Translations under genes and position numbers: made by a program
NCBI RefSeq assembly: GCF_000186865.1
Contig: NW_008705576.1
Coordinates: forward strand, 327,857 to 391,856
Source: Aureococcus anophagefferens
Lineage: Eukaryota > Sar > Pelagophyceae > Pelagomonadales > Pelagomonadaceae
Length of the DNA: 64,000 bases
Direction: 5' to 3'
Shown here: positions 19,439 through 27,208 of the stretch, one piece after another
Layout: each line of letters starts with the position of its first letter
How positions within the stretch are numbered: position 1 is the stretch's first letter
Notes under the pieces: model-generated
Seen by the model: only the letters and a program-made list of their open reading frames with translations
Told to the model about the DNA's origin: nothing
Database searches by the model: none

Positions 19439-20198
19439 TTACTCGGTCGCGGCCCTGACGGCGCCGGCGAGGGCGCGGCGCCTCCCGCGTTCGGCGCGGG
19501 GCGACCGCGCGGGCGAGTCGTTCCCCGACTCGGTCTCGGACGACGTGGGCGACGAGAAGGTCTCGAGGAAGACGTGGCCCGTCTCGAAGTCGGCCAGGTC
19601 CCGGTGCCGCGAGTCCGTTTGCGGGCTGCCGTCCAGCGAGACGACCGCCGAGGGCAGCGACGGCTCGAGGCGCGGGTGGAACACGCCGCGCGCGATGTCC
19701 TTCTTGAGGCGGTCGAGGCCGCGCGAGTGCGAGTCGAAGGCCTCGGACGCGCGCGGCGCCGTCGCGAACGCCAGCGGCCGGCCGTAGGCGTCGAGCGGTC
19801 GCGGCTGCCGCGCCGGCGAGTATCTCGGCGCGAAGCACGTCGCGGTCGAGTAGGCGGGGCGATTGTAGTTCGAGGCCATCGCGGGCGTGGAGAGGTTCAA
19901 TCTTGGTGTACGCGGATGTCGGCACGGCGATGGTCGCCGACGGAGGCGGCGGCGCACGTGCCCGCGAAGAACGTCGAGTAGGTCGACCGATTGTACGTCG
20001 CGGTCGCGGAAACGTTCGGCGGCGGCGGCGGCGCTCGCGGCCGCGGCGTCGGCCGCGCGACGGTCCACGTGTCCGCACGCGCGGCGACGGGCTCGACCGG
20101 CGCGAGGACGCGAGCGTCGTGGAGCACGGGCAGGACAGGACGGGCCGCAACGAGATGAGCTTGCGCGGGTTTAAGGAAGAGGTCGCATCTGACGTCAT
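19439..20198 (-). pseudogene. Tandem paralogue 3, rearranged and frameshifted
   Basis: ATG 20198 begins MTSDATSSLNPRKLISLRPVL, homologous to paralogue 2. A 5-bp tandem duplication (GTCCT twice, ~20131-20142) then shifts frame. The proline block appears three times in different frames (RPRAPPPPPNVSATATYNR; RAPPPPSATIAVPTSAY; STPAMASNYNRPAYSTAT), so the middle has been locally duplicated. From ~19880 the frame is continuous again: CFAPRYSPARQPRPLDAYGR, ASEAFDSHSRGL, VVSLDGSPQTDS, DLADFETGHVFLETFSS, to the stop at 19439. At least two lesions make this a likely pseudogene unless short introns remove them. The C-terminal half is well conserved, so decay is recent. Confidence 0.55.
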
Positions 20199-20589
20199 TT
20201 TCAGCGGGCCAGAGGGAAGGAGATCGCGCCGGCGTCGGTGCGGGTGGTGAGGGGTCTCGACACGCGGTCGAGCCGAGTGTCGGCGACGCGCAAGAGCGCG
20301 CGGGCGGCGTCGCGTCCGCCGAACAGGCGCTTGACCTTCGACGTCGAAGAAGGAAAGTCACGGCCGACTAGTCGCGACTGTTCCGACTCACACACAGACC
20401 AGTCCCATGGTGAGGTGGCTCGCTTCGCCTCGCCACTGAGCCGGCCGCTCGCCGAAGGTGACGGCAGGCTCGGCTTGGGGCTGCACACAGACGCACGCTC
20501 GCCTTTTAGGCCTCTCATGTGGGCCTCCTTTCACGCGCCGACCCGTCCTGCCCGCCGGCCGGGAGTCCTGCGTTTAGAGTCACACGAAT
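20199..20589. other. Intergenic, no gene recognised
   Basis: A 391-bp stretch between the array and the 3' end of the phosphoesterase gene. No convincing coding, RNA or repeat signal. Confidence 0.4.
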
Positions 20590-23500
20590 TTAGTGCGCCC
20601 CCACGCCGTTCCCGTCGTAGACCAGGGCGAACTGCGTCGAGTTCGAGCAGCCGTAGCCGATCGAGTTCTGGAGGTACTGGACCTTGTCGAACTCGTGGAG
20701 CGTGTTCATGTGCGTGTGGCCGAAGACGTGCATCCGCGCGCCCGCGGCGCGGACCTGCGTGTCCAACTCGGCGAGGCCGGCGCACTTGGCGAACTCGTGG
20801 ATCTGGCCCGGGTAGGGCAGCTCCTTGCGGGGCAGGAAGTGGCCGAAGGTGACGCAGTCGCGCTGCTTCGTCTTCCGGTACTTCTTGTCGACGGGCTCCG
20901 CGGCGACGCGCGCGACGCGGCGCTCGTTCCAGGCCTGCGCGGGGGGGGGCGTCGCGGCGCGTCGGCGCGGGAGAAAACGCCACGCACGTGGAAGATCTTC
21001 CAGGCCTCGTTGTAGTCGACGGGCCACTTGGCGAACTTGTCGAAGCGGACGTTGCCGGGCTTGGGGTCGTGGTGGTCGTAGGTCGGCGAGTACCTGCGCG
21101 CGGGATCGGCTGGCGGAACGCCGCGTGTCTTCCGGCGCCGCGCCGCGGACCAGCCGTACATGGGGATGACGAAGACGCCCTGGCAGACCTCCGCGGGCGT
21201 CATCTCGCAGCCGATCTCGTCGCAGAGCTGGTGCATGGCGAGGAACTTGGCGATGGAGTCGGGGAACTTCTTCTCCTCGTCGTCGTTGAGGCCCGGGCGG
21301 ATCCAGAGGTCGTGGTTGCCCGGCACGTAGAAGACGCGGCGGAACTTGCGCTTGAACGTCTGGAGCGCGAGCTTGACCTGGGAAAAGGGCGATTCAACCT
21401 TGAGTGTCCCGCGCGCGCGCGTTCCGGAAAAAAGCATCCACGCTTCGAGAGCGCTCCGAGGGATGATCGCTCGTCCAAAAATCAGCCGAAACGAGTGGAA
21501 AACGGCCGAGATAGAAGTTGGCAATGTCGCGCCCGTTTCCCGCCCCGAGCTCGACGCCGTAGAGCGTGTCCGCGATGTCGCCCGCGAGGAGCAGCGAGTC
21601 GCGCTGGTACATGGTGTCGCTCAAGGCGTCGGCCCACTCGGGCGCGCCGTGGTGGTCGTAGTGCACGTCCGAGCACGCCCAGACGCGGACGGCGCTGGGC
21701 TTGAGCTTGGCGTCGCGCTTGAACAACGCGTCGCGCTTCCGCGCCTGGAGGCCGTCCTCCTTGACGAGGCGCTTGAGGCAGTCGAGCTTCGCGGTTTGGT
21801 GCCCGGCGTCGCGCGCGTCGAGGCTCGACGCCATCGCGTAGTACCAGTACGCGTGCTCGACCTGCGGCGCAATCGTAAGTTCGTTCGGTAAAGCAAGCCG
21901 GACGCCGGCGCGCGACGTTGTTCTTCGAGACGAGCGCGTCGGCGCAGCGCCGGTAGGCCTTGGACCACTTGGGCTCGAGCGCGAGCGCCTGTGGCGCGAC
22001 GCTCGAGTCCCCGTCGGCGCGGCGGGGCCGGGCTGCCACGCACCTTCCGCGCGTCGTCGAAGGCGCGGCCCGGGTCGCCGAGCTTCGCGAACGCCGCGGA
22101 CCGGTTCGACCAGAGCTTCGCGTTCTGGCCGTCGCGCTTGAGCGCGAGCGAGTAGCACGCCGCGGCTGTGCCGCTGTCGCCGGACCGGAAGGCGTCGTCG
22201 CCGACCTTCTTCATGTCGTCGGGCGCCGCGTTCGTGCCTATAACGCGCGACGATGACGGTTTTGCCGTCGTAGCCGCCCCGGTTCGCGCCGTGCTCCGCG
22301 GCGACGGACGCCTCGACGCCCTCGTAGAGCTCCTTGTTCGCCTGCGAGGATCGCGCAGATGAGACTCGCCCCGAAAACCAACGCTCACCGGGTCGAGCTT
22401 GAGGCCCTCGGCGAAGGCGAGGCGCGCCTTCTTCGCGCGGCCCGCGCCGCCCATGGCGCGGTAGGCCTGGCCGCGGCGCGCGTGGCCCTTGGGCCACTTG
22501 GGCGACAGTTTCACGATGGCGTCGGCGTCGCGCAGGGCCTCGTCGTAGTCCTTCAACTTGAGGTGTGCCGCGGACCGGTTCGAGAACAACTTCGCGCGGT
22601 CGTCGTCGTCCTCGACGACGCGCAGCGCCTCGCCGTATTTTTTCACGGCCTCGAGGAAGCGGCCGCCGCGGAACGCGTCGTCGGCGACGGCTTTCAAATC
22701 CTCGTGGGCCTTCTTCAGCGTCGCGCGCCGCGCGTCGCGCCGCTTGAGCGCGGCCTCCGCTTCCGCCTTCGACGCCTCGAAGCCGTCGCGGTCGTCGCCC
22801 TCGCTCAGCATCGCCGCGCGGCCGTAGTCCGCGGCGGCGTCGGCTAAGAGGTCCTCGTCCTCGACGTAGACCGACGCGCGGAGCGCGTAGCCCTCGGCGC
22901 TGTGGGGGTCCAGTTTCACGAGCGCGTCCGCGTCCGCCGCGGCCTTCGCGCGGAGCTCCTTCGTGACCTTCTCCGGCGCCTCGAGCTCCGCGGACCGCTC
23001 CGCGAGCTTCAAATTCGCGTAGGCGCGCCTGCGTGAGGGCGCGTGTGGCGGCGCGAGCGGCAGCGCGGACAGCGGCGGACGCCGAAAAAACGGACCGCTT
23101 GTAGAGCCGCGGCACGCCCGGGTCGGCCTTGAGCGCCGCGCCGTAGAGGTCGACGGCGGCGCGCCAGTCGTCGCCGAGGAAGGCCTCGTCCGCGCGCTCC
23201 GACGCCGACTGGCTCGCGTGGCGCGCGGCCGCGGCGCGCTCGGCCTCGGCCGCGCGGGCCCGCCGCGCCTTGCTCTCCTCGGACTCGTCGCCGCCGGCGT
23301 CCATGAGCGGGTCCCAGGCGGCGCCGTCGACGGCGCCGCCGTCGCGGCCCGCGGACCAGGGGCTCTCGTTGACGCTCCGCGGGCTCTTGGGCGACGACGG
23401 CTCCGCGGGCGCCGCGGGCCTGGGCTTCGCGACCGTCGCCGGCGCCGCCGCGGAGCCGACCTTCTCGAGGCACTTGAGCGACACCCTGCGCGGCGCTGCG

Positions 23501-23693
23501 TACCGTCGCGCGCGCGCGCCGCGCGGACGCACCAGCCCTGGATCGGTTCGCTCAGGCGCGCGCGGTCCTTGCCGTTGACACTCTCGATGGCGTCGACGAG
23601 GACCTCGACGCCGGTCGGCAGCTGCTGGACCTCCGGGCTCTTCAAGTCCTTCCCTTCGCGCACGAGCGCGCCCTTGCCCTTGACCTTGTACAT
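20590..23693 (-). CDS. SH3-like / TPR / calcineurin-like metallophosphoesterase protein
   Basis: About ten exons: 23693-23533, 23485-23096, 23028-22389, 22341-~22255, ~22230-22044, 21988-21917, 21861-21556, 21377-21151, 21093-20988, 20934-20590. Ordinary introns are 47-67 nt (GT-AG); one, 21555-21378, is an introner; the fourth intron is unresolved. Residues ~1-60 look SH3-like (ending EPIQGWVSLKCLEKV). The middle has TPRs (ADEAFLGDDWRAAVDLYGAAL; LFSNRSAAHLKLKDYDEAL; LWSNRSAAFAKLGDPGRAF). The C-terminal domain has the metallophosphoesterase metal motifs SDVHYDHHG, LLLAGDIAD, YVPGNHDLW and FGHTHMN. The layout recalls PP5 (TPR plus phosphatase), but the phosphatase belongs to the calcineurin-like superfamily outside the PPP enzymes. 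The substrate is unknown. Confidence 0.8.
21378..21547 (+). mobile_element. Introner element, family 1, copy 6 (shortened)
   Basis: This 170-bp copy has internal deletions and one eroded end (CTGGGAAAAGGGCG on the left, CGCCCGTTTCCCGCCC on the right). Duplication AGCTTGAC (21370-21377) against AGCTCGAC (21548-21555), one mismatch. In gene sense the intron begins GT and ends CAG and rejoins DTLYG with VKLALQTFKR. Confidence 0.9.
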
Positions 23694-24136
23694 GGGTGGT
23701 TTGGGCTGCGGCGCCGCCGCCGCACCACAAAAGCCACGCACAGAGGTGGGCCGAGCCCGAAACTCGACTCAACGTCTATCTAACAAAATCGGATGACGCC
23801 GTAGCTTATGGGCAGCCTTCGGAGGTGCGCGGGGGTGGTCTCGCGCAGCGACCGGTGGTGGAGCTCGCCGCGTTGGGTCCGGTGGGCGCTCGGGGAGGAG
23901 CGTCCCGCTGCGCGCGTCGATTGGGCGGCGGGGCGCCGCGCGCGAGAGCTTGCAGTGCTTGGCCGTCGGCGCGACGTCGCCCACGGGCCCGGGGGGCTGC
24001 CGCGCGCGCTCGCTTCGTTCGGATGCCTTCGGCGTGAGTCTTGGGGGGAGCTGGTGGGGTCGGCGCCCTCGATGGCTTCGGTGTGCGGGCTTCGATGTGC
24101 CCGTGTCCATTCGTTTCTCTGCATTCTGCAGCGCCT

Positions 24137-24186
24137 NNNNNNNNNNNNNNNNNNNNNNNNNNNNNNNNNNNNNNNNNNNNNNNNNN
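24137..24186. other. Assembly gap (50 N)
   Basis: Fifty undetermined bases, a conventional fixed-size scaffold gap, so the true distance is unknown. Confidence 0.99.
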
Positions 24187-24249
24187 GATCCGAGTGCGCG
24201 CGCGATCTTTGGGTCGGAGGAAGGGGCCGGTGTGGGAACGCCAACCCCC

Positions 24250-24313
24250 CGGCTACGCCTCCGTCTGAGCCTCCGGGCGGGATCTTCGGGTGCGCTCCCC
24301 CTTCAATAACTAG
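24250..24313. repeat. 64-bp dispersed repeat, copy B
   Basis: Same block as 2054-2117 with one mismatch, here 63 bp after the assembly gap and 55 bp before the next gene's ATG. The flanks differ from copy A on the right; the left side is partly lost in the gap. Confidence 0.7.
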
Positions 24314-24368
24314 GTCAACGTCGCAGAACGTTTGGCCCCGGTGCAGCCGGCGGCGAGAGGATGACGCT

Positions 24369-26318
24369 ATGAGCAAAGCTGCCATCCTCCTGGCGTGCCT
24401 CGCGCGCGCCGCCGGCGACGCGCCGGCGCTCCTCGGCCGTCCCGCGGACACGTCGCTGAAGAGCGTGCCGCGCTTCCCCGGGCCAGCGGCGACGGAGTGC
24501 TTCGCCGGCGAGGTCGCCGGCCGCGCCTACGCCGAGGGCAGCGGCCACGCGCTCGTCAACTTCAGCGCCTTCGTGACCTTCCGCGCCGAGGGCTGCAAGG
24601 TCAATCACCTCACGGCCTACAACGGCAGCGCAACCGCGCCCTGGTACAGCGGGGGCTGCAGCCTCTTCAACGGCGTCGTCGCGGCGCGGCCCGCGGCCGC
24701 GTGGCCGCTGCCCCAGGTGCGCCAGCGCAGCGACAGCTTTTTGTCGAGCGGCGCCTACGACGAGCTCGAGCGCCTCGCGGCGCAGCGGCCCGTGAGCCCG
24801 GAGATGCGCGAGGCCGAGCGCCGGCTCCACGCGGCGCGGCGATCCGGGAGCCGCGCGGACTGGGGCCTCTCCGTGACGCCGGACGGCAAGGCGCTCCTCT
24901 TCGGCGTCGGCCGCCGCGACTTCCGCCACTCGACGTCGCCGGGGACGCCCCTCGGCGCCGCGCGGGGCCGCGTCGACGGCACGCTCCGCGCGCCGAAGTC
25001 GCGCGGCACGTTCTTCGACGGCCACTGGCACGACGTCCTCGTCGCGCGCGTCGTCGCCGGCGCGGCGAGCACGTTGTACGTCTACGTCGACGGCGAGCTC
25101 GCCGCGTCGGGGCCCGGGGGCCGCGCGGTGGCCTTCGAACCGTCCGCCGCGGACCGCCGGAACTTCGACTTCGACGGCGGGAGCGGCGTGGCGGCGCTCT
25201 ACGACGCGCCGGCGCGCGTGCCCGTGGGCCAGCTGCTCGTCGGCTGCCTCCGGGGCGCGTCCATCGTGCCCCTGGCCTACGGCGCGGCGAAGGTCGCCGA
25301 GGCCCACGGGTCGGGCTTCTTCGCGGACGTGCTTCGGAGGGCCGCGCCGGACAAGCGGGTCCAGGCCGAGTACCCGGTCTACTACAGCGCGCACACGGAC
25401 CCGGGGTCGCGCCACATGGCCGACCTGTTCCTGGCGTCCCTGGAGCGCAACGGCAACGGGGCCCGCGTCGTACCCCGCGAGGCGACGGTGACGACGGCGC
25501 AGCGGACCATGGCCGAGCGCTTCGGGACGAAAACGACCCTCGTCGCGACGGCCCTCGGCGCCCAGCCCGAGGGCACCTACGCGGCCATCACGGAGCTCGA
25601 CGTGCGCTTCTTCGCGGGCGCGCCGATCGCGGACCTCGTCGACGACGCGCTCGAGCGGTGCGGCGACGGCTGCGACGGCGTCTTCCAGCGCGAGGACGAC
25701 ACGTCGCTCCACCGCAATTTGGGGTTCATGGTCATCAAGGTCGACCGGCGCGTGAAGAAGCTCTTCGAGCACGTGGGGCTCGCCGCGGCGACGTCCGGGC
25801 GCGTCCGCGGCGGCGTGCACCGGGGCCCGAACTTCCCCGCGGTCAAGGCCATCAAGGCGCCGACGGACCAGATGGTGCTCAACGTCGCCCTCTGGGAGCC
25901 CGAGAAGCTCTTCACGCTGGACGACGCCTTCGTCGCGGGCGCGGCGCGGCCGATCCTGAGGACGACGGTCTTCCCGGCCGCCGAGGTCGCGACGCGCGCG
26001 TTCCTCCTGCAGCTCGCGCTCCGCTACAAGCACAAGGGGGCCTTCGCGCTCTACCACGTCAACGACTTCGGCGGCATCTCGTCGCCGGACAAGGCGCGCG
26101 ACGCGAAGATGGCCGAGCTCGACGTCATCGAGCGCGCCGTCTACAACGCGCGCCGCGCGGGCGAGGAGGAGTGCAACGCGACGGCCGCCGAGCGCGCGGG
26201 CATCGTCGCGTCCTACCTCGTCGGCCCGCGGCCGAAGAAGCGCAAGCTGCCCAAGAAGAAGCACGTCACGCTCGACCTGAAACGCGTCCGGCACTCGGGC
26301 AGGGTGAACTCGATCTAA
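24369..26318 (+). CDS. Secreted LamG/ConA-like plus glycosyltransferase-like protein
   Basis: ATG 24369 gives 649 residues starting with a short signal peptide (MSKAAILLACLARAAGDAPA). Residues ~155-250 resemble a laminin-G/concanavalin-like sandwich: WGLSVTPDGKALLFGVG, GHWHDVLVARVV and TLYVYVDGELAASGPGG. Residues ~350-560 resemble nucleotide-diphospho-sugar transferases: SRHMADLFLASLERNG, AITELDVRFFAGAPI (acidic E-x-D motif), NLGFMVIKVDRRVKKLF and PTDQMVLNVALWEPEKLF. Hence a carbohydrate-binding-like module and a transferase may share one chain. A basic stretch (RPKKRKLPKKKH) lies near the C-terminus. It shares the E-x-D feature with the protein at 6010. It probably acts in the secretory pathway; the substrate is unknown. 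Confidence 0.7.
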   Translation: MSKAAILLACLARAAGDAPALLGRPADTSLKSVPRFPGPAATECFAGEVAGRAYAEGSGHALVNFSAFVTFRAEGCKVNHLTAYNGSATAPWYSGGCSLFNGVVAARPAAAWPLPQVRQRSDSFLSSGAYDELERLAAQRPVSPEMREAERRLHAARRSGSRADWGLSVTPDGKALLFGVGRRDFRHSTSPGTPLGAARGRVDGTLRAPKSRGTFFDGHWHDVLVARVVAGAASTLYVYVDGELAASGPGGRAVAFEPSAADRRNFDFDGGSGVAALYDAPARVPVGQLLVGCLRGASIVPLAYGAAKVAEAHGSGFFADVLRRAAPDKRVQAEYPVYYSAHTDPGSRHMADLFLASLERNGNGARVVPREATVTTAQRTMAERFGTKTTLVATALGAQPEGTYAAITELDVRFFAGAPIADLVDDALERCGDGCDGVFQREDDTSLHRNLGFMVIKVDRRVKKLFEHVGLAAATSGRVRGGVHRGPNFPAVKAIKAPTDQMVLNVALWEPEKLFTLDDAFVAGAARPILRTTVFPAAEVATRAFLLQLALRYKHKGAFALYHVNDFGGISSPDKARDAKMAELDVIERAVYNARRAGEEECNATAAERAGIVASYLVGPRPKKRKLPKKKHVTLDLKRVRHSGRVNSI

Positions 26319-26419
26319 GAGCGCGTGTTCGGAGGATAGAGGTATTCCCCGGCCGCGGCGGATCCCAGAGTTTCAAAGGAGGGGCTTTATTCCACGCGTC
26401 TTGTCGGCGGGCAAGCGCT

Positions 26420-26800
26420 CTACGCCTCCTCTTCCTCCTCGTCCTCATCGTCCTCCTCCTCGTCATCCTCGTCGTCCTCCTCGTCGTCGTCCTCGTCGTC
26501 GTCGGCCTCCGGGTTGTAGATGAAGGAGGACGCGCTGCCGCTCAGGACGGACCGGCCGAGCGTGAGCGCGCGCTCGCGCTGGAGGTCGGCCTTCGCAAAC
26601 CAGTTGGCCTTGCGCTGCCGGGTCTTCATCTTCGATTGGCGCTTCTTCGGCACGGCCATCATGACGACCGCCGATCGGCTCTCCGCGGGCGCGAAGGGCG
26701 TGAGGGCCGAGGTGCCGGAAACCGAGAGGGCGTTGCCGACCGGCTGGAACGCCTGGACGGGCGCGAAGGCCGCAGCCACCAAAAGAATCGCTTTGAGCAT
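26420..26800 (-). CDS. rpl32: Nucleus-encoded plastid-type ribosomal protein bL32 with acidic tail
   Basis: ATG 26800 gives 126 residues. Residues 1-17 are a hydrophobic signal peptide ending VQA-FQPVG, with phenylalanine at +1 as in stramenopile plastid bipartite targeting. A transit-like stretch follows. The mature protein starts near AVPKKRQSKMKTRQRKANW, the bL32 N-terminus, and continues LGRSVLSGSASSFIYNP, which resembles cyanobacterial bL32. The last ~25 residues are almost all Asp and Glu; cyanobacterial bL32 tails are also acidic, though shorter. The frame extends upstream to 27055, but those residues are Arg-rich and unlike any targeting sequence. It should act in the large subunit of the plastid ribosome. 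Confidence 0.8.
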   Translation of the reverse strand: MLKAILLVAAAFAPVQAFQPVGNALSVSGTSALTPFAPAESRSAVVMMAVPKKRQSKMKTRQRKANWFAKADLQRERALTLGRSVLSGSASSFIYNPEADDDEDDDEEDDEDDEEEDDEDEEEEEA

Positions 26801-27208
26801 CGTCGTAAACCTGCGGGGAGCGGAGCGGGTGAGCCGAGCTGATCGGCGCGTCGAGTCGGCGGGCGAACGTCTCGCGCGGCCTCCCCGGAGCAGGCCGTGA
26901 GGCCATCGCGGGCGCGCGACCGTCGCGGCGAGCAGAAGCGCGGCGCTGACAAAATGAGGCCGCGGCAACGCCAGGGGCGTGCCGAGACCGCATTTTTTTG
27001 CACGCGCAGTTCTGACATCGTCTCGCCGTCCAGTGCGACGCTTTACCAGGTCCAAACATCCCTCTCGGACCCCACACGAACGGAGTTGAATAGGACGCAG
27101 TCATCACGTCGCCGCAGACTTGGCTGCAAGTGCGAGCGTCGTCGGCCCGTCGCCGGGGGTCGGCCGGCCGACACGACGGAACGTCGATGCGACGCATTAC
27201 ACTGTGCA
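26801..27208. other. Intergenic between bL32 and the ABC transporter gene
   Basis: A 408-bp region upstream of bL32 and downstream of the transporter. No gene recognised; somewhat less GC-rich toward 27000-27200. Confidence 0.45.

Larger units (their letters stand above)
23694..24368. other. Intergenic region with assembly gap
   Basis: A divergent promoter region between the phosphoesterase and the LamG/glycosyltransferase gene. It contains the N-gap and a 64-bp dispersed repeat. An open frame crosses the gap, but only because the Ns are translated as unknowns. Confidence 0.5.

Noticed and set aside
23808..26318. A single plus-strand gene starting at 23808 and crossing the N-gap
   Set aside because: The pre-gap part is Arg-rich and continuity relies on translating Ns; ATG 24369 opens a signal peptide directly before the recognised domains.
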